A DNA stretch of 64,000 nucleotides from Gemmata sp. GTDB taxonomy: Bacteria; Planctomycetota; Planctomycetia; Gemmatales; Gemmataceae. A program made the translations under genes and the position numbers. Every line of letters begins with the position of its first letter. The stretch's first letter is position 1. The notes beneath the pieces were generated by a model. It ran no database searches. It saw nothing but the letters and a program-made list of their open reading frames with translations, and was not told the origin of the DNA. The stretch spans positions 1 to 64,000 of the forward strand of contig JANWYJ010000039.1 in the NCBI GenBank assembly GCA_025055115.1, given 5' to 3'. Below are positions 46,212 through 55,893 of this stretch, in pieces.

Positions 46212-49200
46212 TTATGTCCCTGTGGGAGTAGGATGAGGATGTTGGGCCGCAATCCCGTTGGTCAGTGGGGCCGTGTCTTGGACGATTGTGTGGTTTGCGG
46301 TGGGGATTGTGTGGTTTTCGGTGGCCACGGTCGGTGGCAATTTCGGCGTAACATTTGATTCTGAAAGCACTTGGTCTTCGTCATCCACAGGCATCGCCAG
46401 GGGTAATGCGTCGCGGTGGAACCACGCCATGATCTTCCCAACACGAACGATCAGATCATCCCAGAGCGAATAGGCCACTGGGGTGACCAGAAGCGAAAGT
46501 AGCAGTGAGAGCATCTGCCCCCCGAGGATCACTTTGGCCATGCTCGCCCGTGCTCCCGCTCCGGGGCCACTGCCGGTTGCGATGGGGATCATGGCCGCGA
46601 CCAACATGATGGTGGTCATCATGATGGGCCGGAACCGGGCTTCGTTGGCCTTCAGGATGGCTTCGTTGCGCGGTAATCCTTGGGCTCGCAAAACGTTGGT
46701 ATAGTCCACCTGCAGAATGCCATTCTTTTTCACAATCCCAAAGAGCATGAAAAGCCCGATCATCGCGTAAACATCTAGGGGGGTTTGCAGCAGCATCAGC
46801 GAAATTAGGGCAAACGGGAGCGTCAGCGGCACGGCCAGCAGAATCGTGATGGGATGTACTAAACTTTCAAACTGAGCGGCGAGAATCATGTACATGAAGA
46901 TGAAGGCCAGAATGAAGGCCATCAGGAAGTTAGCGTTGGAATCGGCCATGAGTTTGGCTTCGCCGAGGAACTCGGTGCGGTATTCGGGTGGCATGTTGAG
47001 TTCGTCGAGGTAGGCCTGGACTTCAGGGAGCACATTACCCAGAGCCACTCCGGGAGCGAAGTTGCACTGAATGCCGATTTGCCGCTGACGGCCGAAGCGT
47101 TCGATGGTAGCGGGTCCGCGTTCGGGTTCGAGCCGAGCAATGCTGCGGAGTTCCACCAATTGCCCGGTCGCGTCGGTGACGGTCAGGGAGTTGATGGCCT
47201 CGGGGCGATCGCGACCGGGAAGAGCAGCCCGCAGCCACACGTCGTACTGCTCGGAGCCTTCTTTGTATTTTGTGACCGGTTCGCCACCCACGAGCAACGA
47301 TAACGCCGTGGCCACGGCTTGGACGTTGACTTGCTGATCTGCGGCCCGTTGCCGGTCGATACGCACTTGCAATTCGGGGCTGCGGCTGGCGGCGTTGGTA
47401 TCAACGTCGGTGAATTTGGGGTTGGCCTTCATTTTTTTGACAATCTGCGCGGCATATTCTTCGAGCTTGTCGCCATCGGGGCCGCGGATGCTCAGGTCGA
47501 GTTGGGCATTTTTGAAGGCACTGGAGCTAAAGAGCTTAACATCTTGAACGGCAGCGCGCAGATCGGGGTAATCCTGGAAAATTTGCCGCGCCTCAGCCAT
47601 TGCCTCGCGTTGGGAAAACGTCCGCTGGCGTAAATCCACCATCCGGCAGTAGATTTCCACTTGGGTCACATCACCCTGCCCTTTGGGAGCGCGGCCATCG
47701 GTTGGTCCGATGGTGCTGAAGACGTTCGTCACGCCCCGGACTTGCTTGAGGCGTTGTTCCAACTCGGCGACTTGCTTTTCGGCTTCTTTGAGCGTCGTGC
47801 CTTCCTTGAGCGTGATAGCAACTTCAAACTCACTTTGGTCATCTTTGGGCACAAAGTCGGTGCCGACAATGAGGAACAACACTGGGGTACTGAGGAACAT
47901 CGCCACGGTGGAGAGAACTATGACCCAGCGATGCCGCAGCGACCACCCGAGAATAGCGACATAACTGCGGGTGAGAAACCCCGAGGCGGCGGTGGAGTGG
48001 TTGCCATGGGTAACTCCCAGCGGCTTGAGCAACCGGGCGCAGAGCATCGGTGTGAGGGTAAAACTCACCACCATGCTCATCAGAATGGCGAATGCGACCA
48101 CAAACCCGAAACTATTGAAAAAGCGGCCTACCTGACCGGACATAAAGGCAATCGGGGCGAAAATGACCGCCAACGACAACGTGGTCGCCACCACGGCCAA
48201 GGCGATTTCGCGGGTCGCCACACTGGCCGCTTCCCAACCCGAAGTTCCCTCCAATTCCATGTGACGGAAGACGTTTTCCAACACCACAACCGCGTCGTCG
48301 ATGACAATACCGACCGCGAGAATCAATCCCAAAAGAGTCATGTTGTTGAGGCTGAAGCCCATCACATCCATGAAGGCGAACGTACCGACGATGCTTGTGG
48401 GAACCGCCGTGGCGGCGATCAGAGTCGCACGCCAGTTACGCAGAAACAGGTAAATGGTAGCCACGACCAACACCGCGGCCAAAACGAGGTGAAATTTCAC
48501 TTCCTCGATCGAACCTTTGATGAATTTCGATTGGTCGCGGATGATTTCGGTTCGGATGTCGGCAGGGAGCGTGGATTGAATCTTCGCCAGGCGTGCCTTC
48601 ACGGCCTCCGCTACCGCGACGGTATTGCCGCCCGATTGCTTCTGAACGATCAGGCTGACGGCCACGTTGCCATCGAGCCGGGATTTACCGCGCGGCTCTT
48701 CAATGTCGTCGCTGACCGTGGCGACATCCTTGATGCGTACCGGGGTTTTTAATCCCTCGCTATTGGTCCGGGTGGTGATGATGATATTCTCGAAATCCTC
48801 CGGACGCTGAATCCGCCCAGTGACCCGTAGCCCCTGCTCGATCGAATCGCCATCGACCTTGCCGCCTGGAAGTTCGAGGTTTTGGGCCACCAAAGCCCGG
48901 CGGACATCTTCCGCCGATAGGTTATGGGCCCGCAGCCGATCGGGTTTGAGCGTGACATTGATAGCCCGCTGCTCCCCACCGACGAGAATGACTGCCCCGA
49001 CCCCAGTCACGCCTTCCAGGTCTTCTTTGATTTGTTTTTTGGCGATTTCGGTGACTTCGCGGAGCTTGCGCCCCGGGCCACCAGAAACGGCGATGGTAAT
49101 CACCGGCGACGCATCGAGATTGAATTTCTCTACCACCGGCGGATCGGTACCGTACGGCAGCCGGGGAAGCAAGGTAGAGACTCGGTCGCGAACATCCTGA

Positions 49201-49514
49201 GCCGCGATGTCGCCATTGCGTTCGAGCTTAAAGCCAATCACCACAGTCGAGACACCTTCCTTGGTCGTGGAACGCATCTCATCAATGCCCGAGACGGTGT
49301 TAACGGCTTCCTCGACCAGGCGCGTCACACTCGATTCCATTTCCTCCACGCCGGCACCGCGCAGGGTGGTTGTCACCACCACCACGGGTACATCCACGTT
49401 CGGAAACAATTCCACGTCGAGCCGCCCATACGATGCCAGACCCAGCACCACCGGTCCTAACATCAGCATCGTGGTGAAGATCGGGCGTCGGATGCAAATA
49501 TCCCAAATCGCCAT
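46212..49514 (-). CDS. RND efflux transporter, HAE1/AcrB family
   Basis: 1100 residues with 12 expected membrane helices. WDICIRRPIFTTMLML is the standard RND start; GIVIDDAVVVLENV and the FFNSFGF region lie in the first half. The C-terminal half ends with a cytoplasmic tail (NHTIPTANHTIV) beyond the usual end, encoded by a duplicated 20-nt DNA segment. HAE1 members pump drugs or lipophiles with a periplasmic adaptor, encoded 71 bases upstream, and a TetR regulator. No outer-membrane factor gene is adjacent. Confidence 0.95.
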   Translation of the reverse strand: MAIWDICIRRPIFTTMLMLGPVVLGLASYGRLDVELFPNVDVPVVVVTTTLRGAGVEEMESSVTRLVEEAVNTVSGIDEMRSTTKEGVSTVVIGFKLERNGDIAAQDVRDRVSTLLPRLPYGTDPPVVEKFNLDASPVITIAVSGGPGRKLREVTEIAKKQIKEDLEGVTGVGAVILVGGEQRAINVTLKPDRLRAHNLSAEDVRRALVAQNLELPGGKVDGDSIEQGLRVTGRIQRPEDFENIIITTRTNSEGLKTPVRIKDVATVSDDIEEPRGKSRLDGNVAVSLIVQKQSGGNTVAVAEAVKARLAKIQSTLPADIRTEIIRDQSKFIKGSIEEVKFHLVLAAVLVVATIYLFLRNWRATLIAATAVPTSIVGTFAFMDVMGFSLNNMTLLGLILAVGIVIDDAVVVLENVFRHMELEGTSGWEAASVATREIALAVVATTLSLAVIFAPIAFMSGQVGRFFNSFGFVVAFAILMSMVVSFTLTPMLCARLLKPLGVTHGNHSTAASGFLTRSYVAILGWSLRHRWVIVLSTVAMFLSTPVLFLIVGTDFVPKDDQSEFEVAITLKEGTTLKEAEKQVAELEQRLKQVRGVTNVFSTIGPTDGRAPKGQGDVTQVEIYCRMVDLRQRTFSQREAMAEARQIFQDYPDLRAAVQDVKLFSSSAFKNAQLDLSIRGPDGDKLEEYAAQIVKKMKANPKFTDVDTNAASRSPELQVRIDRQRAADQQVNVQAVATALSLLVGGEPVTKYKEGSEQYDVWLRAALPGRDRPEAINSLTVTDATGQLVELRSIARLEPERGPATIERFGRQRQIGIQCNFAPGVALGNVLPEVQAYLDELNMPPEYRTEFLGEAKLMADSNANFLMAFILAFIFMYMILAAQFESLVHPITILLAVPLTLPFALISLMLLQTPLDVYAMIGLFMLFGIVKKNGILQVDYTNVLRAQGLPRNEAILKANEARFRPIMMTTIMLVAAMIPIATGSGPGAGARASMAKVILGGQMLSLLLSLLVTPVAYSLWDDLIVRVGKIMAWFHRDALPLAMPVDDEDQVLSESNVTPKLPPTVATENHTIPTANHTIVQDTAPLTNGIAAQHPHPTPTGT
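46284..46324. repeat. tandem repeat, 2 x 20 nt, in the RND C-terminal tail
   Basis: Copies at 46284-46303 and 46305-46324 (core GATTGTGTGGTTT) differ at one base and stay in frame, giving the repeated NHTI in the tail. Confidence 0.88.
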
Positions 49515-49585
49515 GGAGGATGCCCTAAGTCACTGAGAATTGACTGTGCGAATCCAACAACAAACCGCAAACGTCGGTGATGACT

Positions 49586-50839
49586 TCAGCGGATGCGGAT
49601 CGGCGAACCATCAATCAACTGCGTTTGACCGCTGGTAATCACCTTCGCACCCGCGGGCAGGCCGATCACTTCGATCCACTGTTTCTCCCGCGTGCCGACT
49701 TTGACCTCGACTACCTGCGCCCGTGTTCCCTCGACCACAAAGACTTTATTCACCCCGGCGAACTGCACCAAAGCCTCCGGAGGAACAACAACGATTTCTT
49801 CATTGCGCGTAATGATTTCCGCTGTGGCGAAGCCCCCCGCCTTCAGTTCCCCATCCCCGTTGCGAATGTAGATGATGATGCTGAACGTCCGGGATGTGAC
49901 ATCAATCGTGGGATTGATCCGGGCAATGACACCTTCAAAGACACGATCGCCATAAGCCTGCACACGGACTTCGACTTTCTGGCCTACCGCGACCTCAGGA
50001 GCGTGCTTCTCCGGTACGGCAACCGTCAGTTTGAGAATGTGATCGATAACCAGTCGGAAGCAGTTGGTCACAGGCATCGACTGTACCATCTCGCCGGGGG
50101 AAACCATTTTCTGAGCCACGGCATATTGCAACGGGGTTTTGCTGGGGCCGAGCAATTGCAGCCATTCTTTCCACTCCGCGGGATGGGGGGCGGCCAGTTT
50201 GGTATCGGCCAAGCGGCGTTCCGCATCGTCCAGGGCTGCTTTCAGACGCCGAGCGTTGGCGAGCATCACCCGAGCATCGGTTTCTGCCAACTGCAACCGG
50301 GCTTTGGCCACCGCCAGACGGTTGACGGCGGTATCGTACGCCTGAGCCGCTCCGGCCACGCCGATGAGCTTCTCTTCCCGCTTCAGTTCGGCCTCCGCAT
50401 AGCCCAGATTGGCTTTCGCTTCGATCACCGTATCGACGCGGGCGACGATCTGTTCCAAATCCGCGCCTAACTCCGGCAGAGCCGTCAGCTTCAATCGCCG
50501 TAACTCCGCTTCGTAGGCCGCCCGGGCTTGTTCCACCGCTAAGCGATATTCGTACGCATCAAGTTCCAGGAGAAGTTCCCCCGGCCCGATCCGATCCCCC
50601 ACGTCGTGATAAACCCGTTCGACCCGGCCACCGACTCGGGGCGCCAACAACACATCTTCAAACGGATACAGCGTGCCCGTCACAGGCACGGTCCGCCGCA
50701 CAGTAACGGTCTTGGCCTCAGCCACTGTCACAGGAACCGGCTTAGGCGTATCGGCGGTGGTGGGGGTTTCCTGGCCTGGTTGGCAACCCGCGAGTACGAC
50801 CACGGCGATGCCCATCATCCAGCAGGCGGATCGATTCAT
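49586..50839 (-). CDS. RND periplasmic adaptor (membrane fusion) lipoprotein
   Basis: 417 residues. The lipobox VLAGC puts lipidated Cys at 19. The barrel-sandwich and long hairpin follow: VTGTLYPFEDVLLAPRVGGR, then helical AYEAELRRLKLTALPELGAD to ADTKL, and a beta-barrel plus membrane-proximal domain. It links the RND pump to an outer-membrane channel. Its start overlaps the TetR stop by four bases (ATGA), so regulator and pump are one operon. Confidence 0.94.
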   Translation of the reverse strand: MNRSACWMMGIAVVVLAGCQPGQETPTTADTPKPVPVTVAEAKTVTVRRTVPVTGTLYPFEDVLLAPRVGGRVERVYHDVGDRIGPGELLLELDAYEYRLAVEQARAAYEAELRRLKLTALPELGADLEQIVARVDTVIEAKANLGYAEAELKREEKLIGVAGAAQAYDTAVNRLAVAKARLQLAETDARVMLANARRLKAALDDAERRLADTKLAAPHPAEWKEWLQLLGPSKTPLQYAVAQKMVSPGEMVQSMPVTNCFRLVIDHILKLTVAVPEKHAPEVAVGQKVEVRVQAYGDRVFEGVIARINPTIDVTSRTFSIIIYIRNGDGELKAGGFATAEIITRNEEIVVVPPEALVQFAGVNKVFVVEGTRAQVVEVKVGTREKQWIEVIGLPAGAKVITSGQTQLIDGSPIRIR

Positions 50840-51480
50840 CGTTTCTCCTCAGCCGGTGCGGCCAATAAGCCATGAAGGATGACATCCAACACATCGTCGG
50901 CCTGCGTTTCCGGATCGACCGAACGATTGGTCAGTAAGTTCGTCAGAATTGTGCCGTACAACAGGTCACTGATGACCGCGAAGAGCCGCTCTTGGGGGAT
51001 CGGGCGGATCACGCCCGCTTGCACCAATTGTTGGTAAAACTGGGCGTGTTTGCTTTCGATATCATCCTGCTTGACCGTAAAGTACAACGGCCGATGATGA
51101 TGCGGAAAAGCCGCTCTCTCCTGAATGAACAATTCCGCCATCTCCGGGCGGCGATGGAAAAAGCGCAAATAGGTTCGGATCGCTTCACGAATCAGCGCAA
51201 CGCCATCGAGCGGCTGCGCGAACACAGCGTCCATCTCGGCTTGCAGCTCGCTTAAGCCGCGCTCAACCGCACTGAGAAAGAGCTGTTCTTTGGTCGGAAA
51301 ATAGCGGTAGATCGTCCCGTTACCAACGCCGAGGTGATTGGCAATCGTTTGCACCTGGGTGTTGGCAAAGCCATAGGTAGCAAATACCCGCGCCGCAGTG
51401 TCGAGAATTTGGGCTTTCCGCCGCGCTTCCAAATCGGGGTCCTTCGGTCGCCCCGGTTTACGATGCTCGCCAACACTCAT
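50836..51480 (-). CDS. TetR/AcrR family repressor of the efflux operon
   Basis: 214 residues from ATG 51480; the frame opens at 51504, but that would run close to the operator palindrome. The helix-turn-helix is near residues 20-65 (AARVFATYGFANTQVQTIANHLGVGNGTIYRYFPTKEQL). The ligand domain is hydrophobic and less conserved. Being first in the operon with the adaptor and pump, it probably represses its own promoter and theirs, with relief by a pump substrate. Three matching palindromes lie just upstream. Confidence 0.93.
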   Translation of the reverse strand: MSVGEHRKPGRPKDPDLEARRKAQILDTAARVFATYGFANTQVQTIANHLGVGNGTIYRYFPTKEQLFLSAVERGLSELQAEMDAVFAQPLDGVALIREAIRTYLRFFHRRPEMAELFIQERAAFPHHHRPLYFTVKQDDIESKHAQFYQQLVQAGVIRPIPQERLFAVISDLLYGTILTNLLTNRSVDPETQADDVLDVILHGLLAAPAEEKR

Positions 51481-51506
51481 CGAAGAGTTCCGCGAAAAGA
51501 TCATTA

Positions 51507-51620
51507 ACGGATGAATCCGTCCGCTAATTGATATTCGAATTCAGGGGACAAGACCCCTCACCGATAGATCATTAACGGATGAATCCGTCCCCATCACAGA
51601 TAATTAACGGATGAGTCCGT
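51507..51620. promoter_or_regulatory. three operator-like palindromes for TetR
   Basis: ACGGATGAATCCGT at 51507-51520 and 51575-51588, and ACGGATGAGTCCGT at 51607-51620. Each is a 6+6 inverted repeat with a two-base centre (the third has one mismatch), flanked by TTA on the left. The first lies 27 bases upstream of the tetR start. Size, symmetry and location suit TetR autoregulation. Confidence 0.75.
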
Positions 51621-51864
51621 CAGCTAATAACATACACTTCGTTCCAAAAGCGACAAGCGAGACAAAAAAAACAAAAAATTTCTGGCCAACCCCAGCGAAC
51701 GGACAGATGGTTGATGGCTTCCTGGTTGGCGATGTCACCCGATTTCAATCGTCGGTAAGAACCCCACCGACCACCAGAAACAGATGCATAGTCTGGACTT
51801 ACGGTGCCATCGGATTGCTCTTGTTGGTATCTTTTGAGCCGTCGTCGCCCGAGCCGTTCACTCC

Positions 51865-51970
51865 CTGGGCGGACTTGCTAACCCACAACGTCATCTTGTT
51901 GGCCGGATTCTCGACGGCAGAGCGAGGCAAATAACTGGGCGAACCTGCAAACCCACAATGTCATCTTGTT
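51865..51970. repeat. paired direct repeat, 36 nt, offset 70
   Basis: Copies at 51865-51900 and 51935-51970 match at 32 of 36 bases, both ending TCATCTTGTT. Confidence 0.9.
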
Positions 51971-52169
51971 TGTTGTTGGATTGATTCAAGTCGGCAGAAC
52001 CGGTGCTACGGCAGGGATGACTTGGCTTGGTTCGCCGACACTCAAGGTGAAAAAATGCGCGAACCGCATGTTCCTATCGGCGGTCCGTTGTGAGAAGACA
52101 CAACGGAAGCTTGCGGGACAATCCGGTGCTGTGTCTGTTCTTCATCCCAAGTTTTAGGAGGGTTACGTT

Positions 52170-52403
52170 ATGCATCCTGCAGTTCCTGCTGTTGCTGGTA
52201 CGACTCCTGCTGTTGCTGGTACGGCGTGTCCGGGATTGTGTCTGGCGGCCGGGGGTGTGACGTTGACGGCCACCTTGGGGGTGGTGGTCGCCACGTTGGG
52301 CATTGGCGCCTTGGCCTTGGTGGCCCTCTCGACCCTCTCTCAGCCCCAATCGTCTGTGCGCGTTTCTTACCGGGGTGCTGAAGTGGAATTTCGCCGGGAT
52401 TAA
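52170..52403 (+). CDS. tiny membrane protein with PAVAGT repeat
   Basis: 77 residues. The strong AGGAGGG seven bases upstream of ATG 52170 makes it a real gene. Its start contains PAVAGT twice, encoded by a 21-nt DNA duplication (52186 onward). Then comes a long hydrophobic stretch (about 26-56, GVTLTATLGVVVATLGIGALAL) and a short polar tail (VRVSYRGAEVEFRRD). I do not recognise a family. It stands alone; its neighbours are an efflux operon and a WD40 gene. Confidence 0.65.
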   Translation: MHPAVPAVAGTTPAVAGTACPGLCLAAGGVTLTATLGVVVATLGIGALALVALSTLSQPQSSVRVSYRGAEVEFRRD

Positions 52404-52411
52404 CCCCTTCG

Positions 52412-52447
52412 TTCGCAAGTTCATCAATCCTTCGCAAGTTCATCAAT
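52412..52447. repeat. near-tandem repeat, 2 x 17 nt
   Basis: TTCGCAAGTTCATCAAT at 52412-52428 and 52431-52447, identical, two bases apart. Confidence 0.92.
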
Positions 52448-52597
52448 GGTTGTGCCACAGTGAAAACCCTCGCAATCAACGGCCCCGGGAGGGGCCTTCC
52501 CGTGGCCTTCTAGTATTGTCTGCCTTCTCCAACACGTTCGACCACCAAATCCTCACGCCAGCAGGGGCTTCCCCAGTGGACCAAGGGTTCGCCGGAT

Positions 52598-52650
52598 GCC
52601 GACGATACGCAATCGCTCGGGGCCAGCCGCCGACGATATGCAATCGCTCG
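52598..52650. repeat. near-tandem repeat, 2 x 22 nt, offset 31
   Basis: GCCGACGATA(C/T)GCAATCGCTCG occurs at 52598-52619 and 52629-52650. Confidence 0.9.
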
Positions 52651-52808
52651 AATGCTGGGATTGATGGGGATTGGGCCAACAGCCGCCACTGGCACACTGT
52701 ACGAACTTGTTACACCGCAAGAAATTCGAGAACGGCTACTACCAACAGCGACAATTCCGCGCAGATAGGGTACGATCGTGGCATTCGCCGATCGTTGGAG
52801 AATTGGCC

Positions 52809-53762
52809 ATGATCGTCATCCAACCGCATCAAGCCTGTGTGAACGTCGTGTGTTTTTCACCCGATGGCTCACGGCTGGCCTCCGTTTCGGAAGACTGTTA
52901 CGCTAAGGTCTGGGACCCCATGGAGTTACACACCGGCCAACCATTGTGGGAAGTCGATGCAGAAGCCGACCACGACGACGACGAACTGTGGTGGTGGAGC
53001 GGTACGGGATTGTCGCATGCCCAATTCACACCCAATGGTCAACTTTTGATCACCAGTGGATGGAGCCGGCATCTTCGCGCCTGGGATGTTACAACGGGTC
53101 GGGCGAAATGGGAAATCCGCAAACCTCGTGGATTCGGCGGGGTGGGCGTATTGGTCATTTCCCGGGACGGCAGTCGCTTGGCCTTCGCCGGGGGGCAAAT
53201 CGGAATACCCGAGCGAGTCTTCATCGTCGATTTGAACCACCCGAAGCTGGAAAAATCCGTGAAAGGGCACGACGATGCTTGCGGGGCCTTGGCCGCTGGT
53301 CCTGAAGGATTCGTTTCCGGCGGAGCCGACAAGCATGTGAAGTTGTGGTCGTGGCAGAGCGGACGTTGTTATTGCGATTTGGCACTGCGTGGAGTTGTTC
53401 GCGGATTGATGGTTTCTCCGGATGGTTCTCGACTCGCAGCCTCCGGCGGCGCAGTGGTGATGGTTTGGGACATGTTGGAACCGCAACGAAAACATGGCCG
53501 GCGTCTCCCGGGGAAATTGCGGCAGTTTCGCGGCCACAACGGTCAGGTGCAGAGCATCGACTTCTCTCCGAACGGCCAGTTGATTGCCTCGGCTGCTCAC
53601 GATGGCACCATCCGCCTGTGGGACGCTGCAAGCGGGGCCGAACTCCGAACATTCGCCCCCAAAATCGGCCCCTTACACCACGTCGCATTCTCACCCGATG
53701 GGCTAACGGTGGCGTTCTCCAGTGAACGAGGCCATATCGGCTTACTCGACCTGGAGAGTTAG
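52809..53762 (+). CDS. WD40 repeat protein
   Basis: 317 residues from ATG 52809, with GGAG ten bases upstream; the frame is open from 52671 without WD40 content. At least five WD40-like blades are visible, each with xFSPDGxxLAS and a terminal WD: VCFSPDGSRLASVSEDCYAKVWD, LLITSGWSRHLRAWD, GGADKHVKLWSW, GHNGQVQSIDFSPNGQL and DGTIRLWDAASG. It is a scaffold; no enzymatic domain or signal peptide is present. It is not linked to the efflux operon. The nadE gene follows after 112 bases. Confidence 0.88.
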   Translation: MIVIQPHQACVNVVCFSPDGSRLASVSEDCYAKVWDPMELHTGQPLWEVDAEADHDDDELWWWSGTGLSHAQFTPNGQLLITSGWSRHLRAWDVTTGRAKWEIRKPRGFGGVGVLVISRDGSRLAFAGGQIGIPERVFIVDLNHPKLEKSVKGHDDACGALAAGPEGFVSGGADKHVKLWSWQSGRCYCDLALRGVVRGLMVSPDGSRLAASGGAVVMVWDMLEPQRKHGRRLPGKLRQFRGHNGQVQSIDFSPNGQLIASAAHDGTIRLWDAASGAELRTFAPKIGPLHHVAFSPDGLTVAFSSERGHIGLLDLES

Positions 53763-53874
53763 CCGGAGGTATCGGCTCTGAGACGGCATTGCCAGCGCAC
53801 TTCGTTTTGCCTTGGAAAGTCTATGCCACAAGCACTCGCTAACGCTTGGCGCATCGTCTCCATACACTGGCACC

Positions 53875-55893
53875 ATGAAGACTTACGGGTTTTTACGGGT
53901 GGCGGCGGCACGGCCGCTTTTGCGTATCGCGGATTGCCCCTTCAATGCCCAACAGACGGTCCAGTTATTGGCGGAAGCAGAAACCCGGGGCGTCAATGTC
54001 GTTGTCTTTCCCGAATGCGGGCTGACCGGCTACACCTGCCACGATCTTTTCCATCTGCACAGTCTTCAACAGGCTGCGGCCGACGCTCTGGAGCAGGTGG
54101 TATGCCAGAGTGGATCGATCTACCGCGGAGTGGCCGTTGTTGGGGTGCCGCTGGCGTTCGCCGGGCAACTGTTCAACTGCGCAGCCGTGATCCACGCCGG
54201 TCGAATCTTGGGAGTCGTCCCGAAAACCTACCTAGCCAACTACAAAGAATTCTATGATGGCCGATATTTCAGCCCGGCACCCAATGCCACCTTCCGCGAA
54301 GTGAACTTTCGGGGGCAAGTGGTCCCCTTTGGAACCGACATCCTCTTCCGGTGTCGCTCTTGGTGCGATTTTCTCTTGGGGGTCGAAATTTGTGAAGACC
54401 TGTGGCCGCCCATACCACCAAGTTCACTGCAAGCCCTTGCTGGCGCTACCGTTGTGGCGAATCTCTCGGCCAGCAACGAAGTGATCGGCAAAGCCAGTTA
54501 CCGACGACAGTTGGTGTGTGCTCAGTCAGGGCGGTGTATCGCCGGGTATGTGTATGCGTGCAGTGGCTGGGGCGAATCGACCACCGACGTGGTTTTCGGC
54601 GGCCACGCTCTGATCGCGGAGAATGGCGTCCTTTTGGCCGAAAGCCAGCGCTTTCAACGCCAGGCTCAACTGCTTGTGGCCGACCTCGATCTGGATCGGC
54701 TGCAACACGACCGCGTCCAAACCACCAGCTTCAACGACGCTCGCCGATGTTGGGAACCGGCCATCAGCCGTTTCCGGCAGGTGGAATTTGATCTGGAAAT
54801 CACGGCTCGCCAACCGGCCCTTGCCCGCCCGGTGGAAGCACATCCCTTTGTTCCACAAGATGTTGCGACACGGGATGATCGTTGCCGCGACATTTTCCAA
54901 ACACAAGTCGCCGCCTTGGCCCAACGGTTAACGCACGTCGGCCTACCCCCAGTGGCCATCGGCCTCTCCGGCGGGTTGGATTCGACCTTGGCCTTTCTGG
55001 TTGTTTGCAAAACTTTCGACCAATTGGGCATCGATCGGAACCGCATTCTCGCGCTGACCCTACCGGGGTTCGGAACGACCGCACGCACCAAAAAGAACGC
55101 CCTCGACCTGGCAGCTGCTCTCAACGTACCGATCCGGGAAATCGACATCCGCCCATTGTGTTTGGAGCAAATGCGGTTGATGGGTCACAGCCCTTTTGGA
55201 ATATCACTGACCCACGAAACCGTTGAGTCGCTCACCGAAAAACTCCGTCACTTGCCCCCGGAGAAACGGCACGATCTGACTTTCGAGAACACCCAAGCTC
55301 GCATACGAACAACACTTCTCATGAATAGCGGCTTTGTGATCGGAACCGGGGATTTATCAGAAATAGCTCTGGGTTGGTGCACTTATAATGCTGACCACAT
55401 GAGCATGTACAACCCCAACGCCAGTATCCCGAAAACCTTGGTGAAGTTTTTGGTGCAGTGGGCCGCAGAGAATGAGTTTGCCGGTTCCACGCGGGCGACG
55501 CTTCTCGATATTGTGCGCACGGAAATTACCCCTGAACTCTTACCCACCGATACGACAGGGGCTATCACCCAAGCTACGGAAGCGACCGTCGGACCCTACG
55601 AATTGGTGGATTTCTTTCTTTACCATTTCCTGCGTTTTGGTTCGGCGCCCGAAAAGATTCTGTTTTTGGCACAGAATGTCCGTTTCGACCGCGATTATGC
55701 GCCCGCCGAACTCCGCCGCTGGTTGGGAGTCTTTGTGAAGCGTTTTTTTGCGAATCAGTTCAAGCGGTCGTGTCTGCCCGATGGCCCGAAAGTGGGTACG
55801 GTCAGCCTCTCCCCACGGGGTGATTGGCGGATGCCCTCCGATGCACAAGTCCGGATATGGCTGGAGAATTGGGAAAAAACGGCAGAATCGTGA
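53875..55893 (+). CDS. nadE: glutamine-dependent NAD+ synthetase
   Basis: 672 residues from ATG 53875. N-terminal nitrilase-type amidase: Glu47 (FPECGL), Lys117 (PKTYL) and Cys173 (GVEICEDLW) form the catalytic triad that makes ammonia from glutamine. The C-terminal synthetase has the ATP loop SGGLDS (365-370). Together they amidate deamido-NAD to NAD+. This two-domain length is typical of the long NadE type. No other NAD genes are near. Confidence 0.96.
   Translation: MKTYGFLRVAAARPLLRIADCPFNAQQTVQLLAEAETRGVNVVVFPECGLTGYTCHDLFHLHSLQQAAADALEQVVCQSGSIYRGVAVVGVPLAFAGQLFNCAAVIHAGRILGVVPKTYLANYKEFYDGRYFSPAPNATFREVNFRGQVVPFGTDILFRCRSWCDFLLGVEICEDLWPPIPPSSLQALAGATVVANLSASNEVIGKASYRRQLVCAQSGRCIAGYVYACSGWGESTTDVVFGGHALIAENGVLLAESQRFQRQAQLLVADLDLDRLQHDRVQTTSFNDARRCWEPAISRFRQVEFDLEITARQPALARPVEAHPFVPQDVATRDDRCRDIFQTQVAALAQRLTHVGLPPVAIGLSGGLDSTLAFLVVCKTFDQLGIDRNRILALTLPGFGTTARTKKNALDLAAALNVPIREIDIRPLCLEQMRLMGHSPFGISLTHETVESLTEKLRHLPPEKRHDLTFENTQARIRTTLLMNSGFVIGTGDLSEIALGWCTYNADHMSMYNPNASIPKTLVKFLVQWAAENEFAGSTRATLLDIVRTEITPELLPTDTTGAITQATEATVGPYELVDFFLYHFLRFGSAPEKILFLAQNVRFDRDYAPAELRRWLGVFVKRFFANQFKRSCLPDGPKVGTVSLSPRGDWRMPSDAQVRIWLENWEKTAES

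Larger units (their letters stand above)
51481..52169. other. TetR operator region and gap before the small membrane protein
   Basis: About 690 bases. Left part: three palindromes (51507-51620). Right part: a 36-nt pair with offset 70 (51865-51900 and 51935-51970), 32 of 36 identical. A 107-codon open frame at 51611-51934 begins within the third palindrome and is not believable. Otherwise nothing. Confidence 0.6.
52404..52808. other. gap upstream of the WD40 gene
   Basis: 405 bases with a 17-nt repeat (52412-52428 and 52431-52447) and a 22-nt repeat with one mismatch (52598-52619 and 52629-52650). No gene is supported. Confidence 0.55.

Noticed and set aside
47661-48752. Open frame of 363 codons on the plus strand
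   Set aside because: Antisense to the RND pump; the composition is rich in His, Arg and Glu, as expected of a complement shadow.
51611-51934. 107-codon frame beside tetR
   Set aside because: Its start lies inside the third operator palindrome, it has no ribosome site, and it overlaps a repeat copy.
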